Source: DATGEO01 sp035310015
GTDB taxonomy: Bacteria > Chloroflexota > Dormibacteria > Dormibacterales > Dormibacteraceae
Assembly (NCBI GenBank): GCA_035310015.1
Contig: DATGEO010000037.1
Coordinates: 1 to 22,881, forward strand
DNA: 22,881 nt
Direction of reading: 5' to 3'
Shown: piece after piece, positions 15,989 to 22,533 of the stretch
How positions within the stretch are numbered: the first letter of the stretch is position 1
Layout: the number at the start of each line of letters is the position of its first letter
Position numbers and translations under genes: made by a program
The notes under the pieces: generated by a model
Databases searched by the model: none
What the model saw: only the letters and a program-made list of their open reading frames with translations
What the model was told of the DNA's origin: nothing

Positions 15989-17712
15989 CACTGCGGGTCG
16001 CGATCATCGGAATCGACGGCAGCGGTAAGAGCACGCTCGCGCGGGCTCTGCCCATGGCGCTTTCGGCCGAGCTCGGCGTGGTGGCCGGGTCAGCCGGCGA
16101 CGAGTTCTGGGTGTTCGGCCCCGACCAGGATCACCTGGCGCCCGGCTTCGAGCCTCGCGGCCTGCCCCTGGCGGCCCGCCTCTCGGGCGCATGCCGGCGG
16201 ATGGCCAAACGGTTCGCCGGTAGCGGCGGCGTGTACCCGTACCTCAAGCTCGCGCACCTGATGTTCCAGGACGACGCCGCGATCTCGATCGGCCGCCGCT
16301 ACGGCTGCGACGTCGTGGTGAGTGACTGCAACCTGGTGCTGTCGGCGATGGGCCGCGCCGGCAACTACCGCCGCGGAGCAACGCACAACGGCGAGGCCCG
16401 CGAGCGGTCGACGGTCGACGACCTGCGTGGGGTGTTCGCGTTCCTGCTCGAAGGCCGGCCGCTGAGCGAGGAGAGCGCGCTGCGGCTGCCCTCGCTCGAC
16501 GCGGCCGGCTTCATCGCCGGGCTGGCGCGCCGCCTCGGCTTCGACGGGGTCTGGCTTCCGGACGTCGTGCTCTTCCTCGACATCGATCCCGAGGTCGCGC
16601 TCGAACGCGTCCGCGCTCGCAGCGGCGAGGTGGACACGCACGAGAACCTCGCAGCCATGACGCGCGCCCGCGAGACCTATCTCAAGGCGCTCCAGGCGCT
16701 CGACGCGTATGCCGGCAGGCCCTGCACGCACGTCATCGACGCCAATGACGCCGAGCCGCGCGAGGTGCTCGAGCGCGCCGTCGAGACGCTGCGCGAGGCG
16801 CTCGCGGACCGCCGGCCGCCGGAAACCGAGCAGGTGCTCGGCACCGCCGGCGAGGATCCCGCGCGCAAGGTTCTCAACGCCGACTACCTGGTGCGCTACC
16901 TCGGTGGCAAGTTCTTCGCGGGCGCGTGGAGGGAGCCTCTTTTCCTGCTGTCGCCGGCGGGCCGGATGCTCGTGCGTGAGGGTTACTCGGCGGGAGTGAT
17001 GCGCGCGATCTATGACCGCCTCGGCACGGATGGACTCGCGGGCCGAGCATTCCTCGGCTACCCGCTGCACCGCGCCGTGTACGACCGGCTGCAGATCCTC
17101 GGCCGCGCCATCGAGCCGGAGCTCAAAAAGCAGCTCGAGACGCGCTCGCGCGTGCGCATCTTCACCGCACCGAGCGGATTCTCGTACGACGTTTTCCGGC
17201 CGCTCGAGTCGATCGCGCGCCGCCGTCCAGACCTCATGAGCAAGGTCGAGCTGGTGGCCGCCGACCTCGATCCGCACGGCGTTCTGCGCGACGAGCTCAC
17301 CGCCCGCGCGGCGAACCTCGGCATCGACTTCCGCTTCATCACCAGCGACATCACGTCGGCGCCGGTGCGATGCGAGTTCTCGCGCTCGGGCCCCTACGAC
17401 CTCGCGCTGTTCGTCGGACTTTCGAGCTGGCTCCCGCGCCCGCTGGCGCTCGGCCACCTTCGCTGGCTGGCGGCCAACGTCCGGCCTGACGGCGTGCTCG
17501 TCACCGACTGCTTCATGGCGGCCGCCTACGCGGAGGGCGGCCGGTACGCCGGCTACCGGGCGCACTACTACTCACCCGAGCTGTACCGCTGCCTGCTCGA
17601 CTACGCGGGGTTTGACGGTTGCGCCACCACGATGGAGACCGGCCGCGACCGCATCAACCACGTGCTCGTCACGCGCCCCGCGGCCGTGGGCTGTCTCCAG
17701 GGGTTAGATTGA
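15985..17712 (+). CDS. Thymidylate-kinase-like domain fused to a methyltransferase-like domain
   Basis: 575 aa. The N-terminal 270 residues resemble thymidylate kinase: Walker A GIDGSGKST (9-17), DVVVSDCN where true enzymes have a DR(Y) pair, FLDIDPEVALERVRAR and TRARETYLKAL. The motif change (DC for DR) suggests a different phosphate acceptor. From about 290 a second domain begins (LNADYLVRYLGGKFF) and contains a Rossmann-type core: VRIFTAPSGFSYDVF, VELVAADLDPHGV (acidic residue after strand 2), FRFITSDIT and LRWLAANVRPDGVLVTD. This is the layout of class I SAM methyltransferases, with an unusual glycine loop (APSG). ATG 15985 overlaps the lipid-kinase stop (ATGA). The pair probably modifies one shared substrate, perhaps a lipid or polyol. 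The kinase-like call is firm; the methyltransferase call is moderate. Confidence 0.8.
   Translation: MTLRVAIIGIDGSGKSTLARALPMALSAELGVVAGSAGDEFWVFGPDQDHLAPGFEPRGLPLAARLSGACRRMAKRFAGSGGVYPYLKLAHLMFQDDAAISIGRRYGCDVVVSDCNLVLSAMGRAGNYRRGATHNGEARERSTVDDLRGVFAFLLEGRPLSEESALRLPSLDAAGFIAGLARRLGFDGVWLPDVVLFLDIDPEVALERVRARSGEVDTHENLAAMTRARETYLKALQALDAYAGRPCTHVIDANDAEPREVLERAVETLREALADRRPPETEQVLGTAGEDPARKVLNADYLVRYLGGKFFAGAWREPLFLLSPAGRMLVREGYSAGVMRAIYDRLGTDGLAGRAFLGYPLHRAVYDRLQILGRAIEPELKKQLETRSRVRIFTAPSGFSYDVFRPLESIARRRPDLMSKVELVAADLDPHGVLRDELTARAANLGIDFRFITSDITSAPVRCEFSRSGPYDLALFVGLSSWLPRPLALGHLRWLAANVRPDGVLVTDCFMAAAYAEGGRYAGYRAHYYSPELYRCLLDYAGFDGCATTMETGRDRINHVLVTRPAAVGCLQGLD
17705..17710 (+). promoter_or_regulatory. 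Possible -10 element (TAGATT) before the DUF4013-like gene
   Basis: TAGATT matches TAnnnT and overlaps the stop of the fusion gene. It would place transcription start near 17717, about nine bases before TTG 17726. No Shine-Dalgarno sequence precedes the TTG. A second TAGCTT abuts the start codon. Confidence 0.35.
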
Positions 17713-17725
17713 TTCCCGGTTAGCT

Positions 17726-18406
17726 TTGCAGCAGCCGGTCGCGACGCCCGCACCCGCCTTCGGCTACGGCGACTGCATCACGTGGCCGTTTCGCTCTGGC
17801 GAATGGATCGCCCAGATCGTGCTGATGAGCCTCATCGGGCTGATCCCCTTCGTCGGCGGGATGGCGCTCGCGGGTTGGGTGCTGACGGCGGCGGACAACC
17901 TGCACGAGGGCGTCGCCACGGTGCCGCGCGCGGGGTTCTACCTGCATCGCGGCGCGCGCCTGTACTTCGTCGCGTTCGTCTGGGGATTGATCGCCTCGGC
18001 CATCCTCTACGGCGGGATGTTCGCGTTCTTCGCCGTGTTCTTCCACCCGAGCGCGCTGCCAGGCGGCGCGTACTTCTTTGCCTTCGGCGGCTGGTTTGCG
18101 TTCGTGCTCTTCCTCGGCGTCGCGACGCACGTGGCCTTCCTGTTCATCGTGCCGGGCGCGGTCGAGGCGGACGAGCGCGGCGCGCTGCGCGGTCTCAACC
18201 CCATCCCCGCGATCGCGGACGTCTTCCGCCACCCGAAGGATTCGCTGCTCGCGGCCCTCATCGCCTATCTCGCCTGGATCATCGCCGGCCTAGGCGCGAG
18301 CCTCTGCTACGTCGGCTTCATCCTCACCCTCGGGTACGGCGCGATGGTCTTCGCCGGCGCCCTTTACGTGTATGAGCGCAACACCAAGATCAGCGCGGCT
18401 CAGTAG
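17726..18406 (+). CDS. DUF4013-like multi-pass membrane protein
   Basis: 226 aa with about six membrane segments (roughly 29-50, 78-105, 109-140, 170-190 and 195-215). The opening FGYGDCITWPFRSGEWIAQIV, then a double-Gly helix (LIGLIPFVGGMALAGWVL), and the amphipathic link NLHEGVATVPRA match the DUF4013 pattern, a family of bacterial and archaeal membrane proteins of unknown role. TTG 17726 is the only reasonable start: the next in-frame ATG falls inside the first helix. It overlaps the following gene by 35 bases, so the two are one unit. No catalytic motif is visible. Confidence 0.75.
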   Translation: MQQPVATPAPAFGYGDCITWPFRSGEWIAQIVLMSLIGLIPFVGGMALAGWVLTAADNLHEGVATVPRAGFYLHRGARLYFVAFVWGLIASAILYGGMFAFFAVFFHPSALPGGAYFFAFGGWFAFVLFLGVATHVAFLFIVPGAVEADERGALRGLNPIPAIADVFRHPKDSLLAALIAYLAWIIAGLGASLCYVGFILTLGYGAMVFAGALYVYERNTKISAAQ

Positions 18407-18878
18407 CACCGGCGAGGTCGTCGCCATCCTGGTGGCGAGCGCCGTCACCTGGGTCGTGCTCATGGGGCTGCTGATCACGCTCTTCTTCGCCGTGCTCATT
18501 CCCACGCTGCAGTTCAGCGGCCGCGGCGAGATCCCGGCCGACTTCCCCGTCTACCCGGGCGCCCGGCTGCAAGGGGCGTTCGCGACGACCACCGGCGCCT
18601 GCATGAGCGTCTCGGCCAACTGGTCGACGCCCGACGACGCCACCCAGGTCGTCGCCTTCTACCAGGAGCAGCTCGGGGCCGGCGACTGGACCGTCGTCGA
18701 CACGAGGACGTCCGGGAGCGCGACGGTGATCTACTTCCGGAGCACTTCGGGCCCGGATCGCGAGGGTTATCTGTCGATCGAAGCCGCTCCCTTTTCGAAT
18801 GGGACTCAGATCACGATGGATCTCGAGAAGTCACGCGGAGCCGCGAGCTGCCGCCTGGTGGTCGGGACAACGGGTTAG
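18372..18878 (+). CDS. Single-pass exported hypothetical protein
   Basis: 168 aa. One membrane helix (about 16-45) is followed by an outside domain that begins IPADFPVYPGARLQG (54-68) and continues WSTPDDATQVVAFYQEQLGAGDW. Similar FPxYPGA...YQ..L...GW domains occur in exported and lipoproteins of GC-rich soil bacteria; I know no function. Cys77 and a second Cys near residue 162 could form a disulfide outside the cell. ATG 18372 lies 35 bases inside the upstream gene with no clear ribosome-binding site, pointing to translational coupling. Its stop overlaps the end of the convergent gene by four bases. Confidence 0.7.
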   Translation: MSATPRSARLSSTGEVVAILVASAVTWVVLMGLLITLFFAVLIPTLQFSGRGEIPADFPVYPGARLQGAFATTTGACMSVSANWSTPDDATQVVAFYQEQLGAGDWTVVDTRTSGSATVIYFRSTSGPDREGYLSIEAAPFSNGTQITMDLEKSRGAASCRLVVGTTG

Positions 18879-19159
18879 GCGGCGGAGCAGCTCCCGTTCT
18901 TGCCGAGGTTGCTCTTCGCGACCTTGCTGACGTAGCCGCCGCCCTTGTGCGCGTGCGCCGCGGCGGAGACATAAGCGCCGTGGTTGCACGGATGGGAGCC
19001 TCCCGGGCGGCCCGGCCCACTTTGCGCGATCGGCGCGTGCGCGGCTGGATGGAAGGAGGCCAGCCGGTAGGCGACGATCCCCACGTCGGCGGCGACCAGG
19101 ATGGCGATCAGCGCCAGGAGAAGCATGAGCGGGCCGCCGAGGCGCCAGGTGCGCGTCAT
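18875..19159 (-). CDS. Small single-pass protein with internal G-x-Y-V-S repeat
   Basis: 94 aa. It starts MTRTWRLGGP, has one hydrophobic helix (about 11-33) acting as anchor or signal, and then an exported tail rich in His, Gly and Ser. The tail contains two similar units, NHGAYVSAAAHAH and KGGGYVSKVAKSN, sharing G-x-Y-V-S-x-x-A, followed by GKNGSCSAA. Cys in SHPCNH and in the last residues could pair. Proteins with NHGxxVSxxAH-type tails are known to me only as hypothetical. ATG 19159 was preferred over the in-frame TTG 18 bases upstream. It lies upstream-convergent with the previous gene and about 60 bases downstream of the DUF2510-like gene on the same strand. Confidence 0.6.
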   Translation of the reverse strand: MTRTWRLGGPLMLLLALIAILVAADVGIVAYRLASFHPAAHAPIAQSGPGRPGGSHPCNHGAYVSAAAHAHKGGGYVSKVAKSNLGKNGSCSAA

Positions 19160-19221
19160 CTCGTCAACCCTGCTCAACGAGCCGGCGCGCGAATTCCGGC
19201 GCACGCCGCCACGAGGTCGCG

Positions 19222-20070
19222 CTAGGGGCCGGTCTCACGCGTGTCGCACGAAGACTTCGTGACCGCGGCCAGCGTTGCCAGGTCACGACCCAAAGCCGAT
19301 TGAGCGTTCCGATACGAGCCCGTTGCGGCCGCTAACTCCGAAGCTTGATTGTCGTTGTAAGCCTTTTCGGCGGCCGTGACCGCCGATTGCATGGCGGCGA
19401 TGTCCGACCTGGCCTTGGCGGCGGGGGCGCTGATGCACAACGGAACCGAATTCTTGTCGAAAGCCGCCAGCACGTTCTTGAACAGCGGATCGATGGCGGT
19501 GAGATCGTTCTGGCAGCTGATGGTCAGCTGTTTGGAGCACTGCTGGGAGACGGCCGTTGCCGCCGGGCTGAAGTCCTGCAGCGCCGCCGGCAGCACGACG
19601 TTCACGAAGCGGTCCGCGCGCGCGTAGTCCGAGCGCTGAGTCAACGCCGGAAGCGGCGAGGCTTTGGGGGAGGGCAGTGGTGGCGGTGGTTTCGGGCCGG
19701 GCAGCAGCAGCCATAGAGGGAAGACCGAGTTGAGGACGACCAGGATGATCACGATCCCGATCGCCCCGGCGACGAAGTAGAGGGGGTAGTTGATGCCGGA
19801 CTGTCCGGGTTGGCGGCCCCATCCGCGAGCTGCCGGCTGCGCATGGGGGTAGTACGCGGGGTTGACCGGCTGAACGACGGCGGGCATCGGCGACGCCGCC
19901 GCCACCGGCGCAGGAACCGCCGCCGCCGGCTCGACGGCCACCGCCGACTGCCAGCTCGGAAACACGCTCTCGTGGCGGGCGATCGGCTGCCACTGCGAAC
20001 CGTCCCAGACCCATTTGCCGTCCGGAGACAGCATCGGGCCGCTCTGCGGAGGAGATGACCCGACGCTCAC
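19222..20070 (-). CDS. DUF2510-like single-pass exported protein
   Basis: 282 aa from GTG 20070. Residues 14-29 (LSPDGKWVWDGSQWQP) form the short DUF2510-like Trp motif common at the N-terminus of actinobacterial-type membrane proteins. A Pro/Ala-rich linker follows, then one membrane helix (about 96-123), a Pro-rich hinge (PGPKPPPPLPSPK) and an outside helical domain with four Cys (QQCSKQLTISC, VPLCIS, KSSC), so two disulfides are possible. The start was chosen because a TAGATT -10 lies 10 bases upstream; the TTG at 20082 overlaps that box. The function is unknown. Composition (AYNDNQASELAAATGSYRNAQ) suggests a coiled or helical bundle outside the membrane. Confidence 0.7.
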   Translation of the reverse strand: MSVGSSPPQSGPMLSPDGKWVWDGSQWQPIARHESVFPSWQSAVAVEPAAAVPAPVAAASPMPAVVQPVNPAYYPHAQPAARGWGRQPGQSGINYPLYFVAGAIGIVIILVVLNSVFPLWLLLPGPKPPPPLPSPKASPLPALTQRSDYARADRFVNVVLPAALQDFSPAATAVSQQCSKQLTISCQNDLTAIDPLFKNVLAAFDKNSVPLCISAPAAKARSDIAAMQSAVTAAEKAYNDNQASELAAATGSYRNAQSALGRDLATLAAVTKSSCDTRETGP

Positions 20071-20080
20071 GACGAGCGTC

Positions 20081-20086
20081 AATCTA
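20081..20086 (-). promoter_or_regulatory. -10 element (TAGATT) of the DUF2510-like gene
   Basis: On the minus strand TAGATT is followed by ten bases and then GTG 20070. TTGCGG lies 19 bases upstream as a weak -35 candidate. The message would have a leader of only a few bases. Confidence 0.45.
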
Positions 20087-20111
20087 GGCTTCCGCGCGCG
20101 GCGCTCCGCAA

Positions 20112-20156
20112 GTTCCGACGTTAAGACTTGTTAAGGCCCGGGCCCGAAGGTTCCGA
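20112..20156. promoter_or_regulatory. Repeat-rich intergenic region: GTTAAG pair with 10-bp period
   Basis: GTTAAG occurs at 20120-20125 and 20130-20135, exactly one helical turn apart, followed by the palindrome GGCCCGGGCC (20135-20144). The pair is flanked by two direct copies of GTTCCGA (20112-20118 and 20150-20156). Ten-base direct repeats are typical of binding sites for OmpR/PhoP-type regulators. It lies upstream of the DUF2510-like gene and just past the end of the response regulator gene. Confidence 0.4.
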
Positions 20157-20182
20157 GCTGTCCCGCGTCGCGTCCCGCGCCC

Positions 20183-20689
20183 TCAGACCGGATTCGAGGC
20201 CTCGGCGGCATTCGTGGATGCGAGCGCCTGAGTCACGCGAGAGGTCAATTGCGCAGGGCTGGTTTTGACCTTGAGCAACCAGGCCGCCGCCCCCGCTGAA
20301 AAGGCGCGGTCAACCTGACCGTCTCGGTCGCCGGGGTGATTGCTCAAGATGAAGGCGATCACGTTTGACGTCCTGGGGTCCAGGCGCAGAATCTCCAACA
20401 CGTTGACTCCCGAGATGTCGCCGCCCAGATGAAAATCCAGCACGACGACATCAGGGATTTCGGCTTCGATGGCCAGAAAGATCGAGCTGACATCGCTCAG
20501 GGGGATGGTCTTGAAGCCGGCAGCCTCCAGGGAGAGGCTGTACATCTCCGCGGTGACGCGATCATCATCGACCACCATCACGACCGGCCGGTCAACGTAG
20601 ACCGGCCGGTGCAAGACGCTCCCCTCAAGTCGTGGCTGAATCGGCATGACCGCGTCGTCGTCGAGGTTGTTGCTGGCGGCTGATGACAT
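20183..20689 (-). CDS. Orphan single-domain response regulator (receiver only)
   Basis: 168 aa. After a variable 35-residue N-terminus the receiver fold runs from RPVVMVVDDDRVTAEMY to the end. The acidic pocket is Asp41-Asp43, the phosphorylation site Asp85 (VVVLDFHLGG), the switch Ser116 (FILSNH) and the lysine Lys140 (WLLKVKTS). The usual Pro after that Lys is Val. No DNA-binding or enzyme domain follows, so it must signal through protein contacts. No histidine kinase is encoded in the window. It is transcribed away from the stressosome operon, and the 213-base gap between them holds two long direct repeats. It may feed a second input into that system, but only position suggests so. ATG 20689 has no strong ribosome-binding site. 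Confidence 0.88.
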   Translation of the reverse strand: MSSAASNNLDDDAVMPIQPRLEGSVLHRPVYVDRPVVMVVDDDRVTAEMYSLSLEAAGFKTIPLSDVSSIFLAIEAEIPDVVVLDFHLGGDISGVNVLEILRLDPRTSNVIAFILSNHPGDRDGQVDRAFSAGAAAWLLKVKTSPAQLTSRVTQALASTNAAEASNPV

Positions 20690-20796
20690 GGGCTGGGCCC
20701 GCTCCCTGGAATTACCTTCTCCGATTGCCTGGATCCGTGAGCCACATCGTCGCCCGACAGCGGCTCTAGGGCATCGCCACCGCTGAGGGTTCCTCT

Positions 20797-20849
20797 CTAC
20801 TCAAGTTTTGGGATGGCGGTCCACCGCCTACTCAATTCTTGGGAGGCGG
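20797..20849. promoter_or_regulatory. Imperfect direct repeats upstream of the stressosome operon
   Basis: Two copies of about 22 bases, at 20797-20819 and 20828-20849, share CTACTCAA, then TTGGGA, then GGCGG, with only a few mismatches and one indel. They are 31 bases apart start to start, about three helical turns, so a bound regulator would sit on one face of the DNA. Each core also has weak dyad symmetry (CTCAA..TTGGG). The second copy overlaps the expected -35 region of rsbR. Confidence 0.55.
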
Positions 20850-20866
20850 CCGGCTCATGCTCGGGC

Positions 20867-20872
20867 TACGAT
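20867..20872 (+). promoter_or_regulatory. Probable -10 element of the rsbR operon (TACGAT)
   Basis: TACGAT matches TAnnnT and would start transcription near 20879, leaving a leader of about 24 bases that contains the ribosome-binding site AGGGGTGG before ATG 20903. No good -35 lies 17 bases upstream, which would fit a promoter that needs an activator bound to the nearby repeats. Confidence 0.4.
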
Positions 20873-20902
20873 CGAACTCATCAATCGCAAGGTAGGGGTG
20901 GA

Positions 20903-21766
20903 ATGAGTTTGAGCGCGCATGTGACTCCGATCCCGGTGCTTCGAGCCCACCAAGACGCGATCCTTGAAAGGTGGGTTGCCGAACAGAAGCGCGGGGCGAT
21001 CGCGCGGCCCGATCTCCTGAGCGATGCCGATCTCGCGCGCGAGTGCTCGGAGCTGCTGTCCGGTCTACTCGGCGGCTTGGACTCAGGCTCGATGGATCCC
21101 AGCGGGCCCGGCTGGGAGCAGATGCGAGCCACGCTGCGCGGGATAACCCTGTCGCGCGGACGGCTTGGCTTCGGCCCATCGGAAACCGTTCTGTTCGTCC
21201 TGTCTTTGAAGGAGCCCTTGTTCACCTCGCTCGATGAGCTGGAACCCGCCCAACGCATCCAGGCCATCCTCGAGCTCAACCGCCTGGTCGATCGTCTCAG
21301 CGTGATTACGTCCGAGATCTACCAGCAAGGCCGCGAAGAGATCATCCAGAGGCAGCAGCAGGAGATGCTCGAGCTTTCCACTCCTGTCGTGAAGCTCTGG
21401 GACGGAGTTCTAGCCCTTCCTTTGATCGGGACGCTCGACAGCGAACGAACCCAGGTCGTGATGGAGACATTGCTGCAGGCGATCGTGGAGACGGGAAGCA
21501 CGATCGCGATCATCGACATCACCGGCGTGCCGACGGTCGACACCAAAGTGGCCCAACACCTCATCCAGACGGTGTCTGCGGCACGCTTGATGGGCGCCGA
21601 TTGCCTGATCAGCGGAATTCGGCCACAGATCGCCCAGACCATCATCCACCTCGGGATTACCCTGCCAGACGTGGTCACCAAGGCGACGCTAGCCGACGCT
21701 TTCATCACGGCTCTCGGCCGCATCGGCCAGCATGTCGTCGCCAACCGAACCGACCAAGAGCGCTGA
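20903..21766 (+). CDS. rsbR: Stressosome scaffold protein RsbR (N-terminal sensor plus STAS)
   Basis: 287 aa. Residues 10-150 are an all-helical sensor of the RsbRD type (HQDAILERWVAEQ, RLGFGPSETVLFVLSLKEPLF), and 157-280 are the STAS domain. Both phosphorylated Thr of Bacillus RsbR are kept: Thr214 in VPTVDTKVAQHLI and Thr246 in RPQIAQTIIHLG. Such proteins form the stressosome core with RsbS and, once phosphorylated by RsbT, release it to switch on the stress response. ATG 20903 has the strong site AGGGGTGG just before it. It is the first gene of a four-gene operon whose members abut or overlap. Confidence 0.93.
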   Translation: MSLSAHVTPIPVLRAHQDAILERWVAEQKRGAIARPDLLSDADLARECSELLSGLLGGLDSGSMDPSGPGWEQMRATLRGITLSRGRLGFGPSETVLFVLSLKEPLFTSLDELEPAQRIQAILELNRLVDRLSVITSEIYQQGREEIIQRQQQEMLELSTPVVKLWDGVLALPLIGTLDSERTQVVMETLLQAIVETGSTIAIIDITGVPTVDTKVAQHLIQTVSAARLMGADCLISGIRPQIAQTIIHLGITLPDVVTKATLADAFITALGRIGQHVVANRTDQER

Positions 21767-21769
21767 TTG

Positions 21770-22129
21770 GTGGACCGCGTTCCCATTGTCAAAGTCGGCA
21801 AATATCTCCTTGCGACCATCCAGACGGATGTACAGGACAACGTCGCGCTTGCCCTGCAAGAGGATCTCGGCGCAAGGATCGTGGCCACCCGGGCCAGCCT
21901 CGTCCTGGTCGACATCTCCTCTCTACAGATCGTCGATTCGTTCATCGGCCGGATGATCGGTGACATCTCAGGAATGGCGCGGCTTCTGGACGCGGAAGTG
22001 ATCGTCGTGGGGATGCAGCCGGCCGTCGCGATGACCCTGGTAGAGCTTGGGCTCACGCTCACCGGCGTCCGGACCGCCCTCAACGTCGAAGCTGCACTTG
22101 CCATGGCGGGCATCCGTGACCACAGGTGA
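21770..22129 (+). CDS. rsbS: Stressosome STAS protein RsbS
   Basis: 119 aa, a single STAS domain, the usual length for RsbS. The regulatory serine lies in LQIVDSFIGRMIGD (Ser57 from GTG 21770), matching the RsbS site that RsbT phosphorylates to release itself. The rest aligns with the family: EVIVVGMQPAVAMTLVELGLTLTGVRTALNVE. Its start is only three bases after the rsbR stop; TTG 21767 is an equally possible start one codon earlier. Its stop TGA overlaps the rsbT start as GTGA. In the complex RsbS traps the RsbT kinase in unstressed cells. Confidence 0.93.
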   Translation: MDRVPIVKVGKYLLATIQTDVQDNVALALQEDLGARIVATRASLVLVDISSLQIVDSFIGRMIGDISGMARLLDAEVIVVGMQPAVAMTLVELGLTLTGVRTALNVEAALAMAGIRDHR

Positions 22130-22533
22130 TTTCCTCACCACTCCGGATGACCGTCGTGTTGCGAAGCTCGGAAGACGTGGTCCTGCTTCGCCAGCGCGTG
22201 CGTGAGGGCGCCGTCCGGCTCAACTTCAGCCTGCTGGACCAAACCAAGGTCGTGACTGCGGCGAGCGAGCTGGGCCGGAATGCCGTGAATTACGCGGGCG
22301 GCGGCGAAGCGATCATCGAGGACAGCACGAACGGCGGTCGCAAGGGACTGGTGCTCACCGTCGTCGACCACGGGCCTGGTATTGCCAACATCGACGACGC
22401 CATGCGAGCCGGCTTCAGCACGGGGGGTGGGCTTGGCCTTGGGCTCAGCGGTACGCGTCGCCTCGTCGACGAGTTCGAGATCAAGTCTGAAGTTGGCAGC
22501 GGCACGACAGTCCGCATAGTTCAATGGAAGTAA
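22126..22533 (+). CDS. rsbT: Stressosome serine/threonine kinase RsbT
   Basis: 135 aa, a GHKL/HATPase kinase. The N box is ASELGRNAVNYAGGG, the G1 box VDHGPGI and the G2 box GFSTGGGLGLGLSG, followed by RLVDEF and GSGTTVRIVQWK. It matches Bacillus RsbT over its whole length. RsbT phosphorylates RsbS and RsbR, then leaves the complex to activate a phosphatase (RsbU in Bacillus). GTG 22126 overlaps the rsbS stop; ATG 22147 is an alternative nearer the normal N-terminus. The next gene starts 10 bases before its stop. Confidence 0.93.
   Translation: MISSPLRMTVVLRSSEDVVLLRQRVREGAVRLNFSLLDQTKVVTAASELGRNAVNYAGGGEAIIEDSTNGGRKGLVLTVVDHGPGIANIDDAMRAGFSTGGGLGLGLSGTRRLVDEFEIKSEVGSGTTVRIVQWK

Noticed and set aside
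18869..18898. Inverted repeat AACGGG/CCCGTT at the convergent gene ends as a terminator
   Set aside because: The six-base arms are 18 bases apart with no T-run, which is too weak to call.
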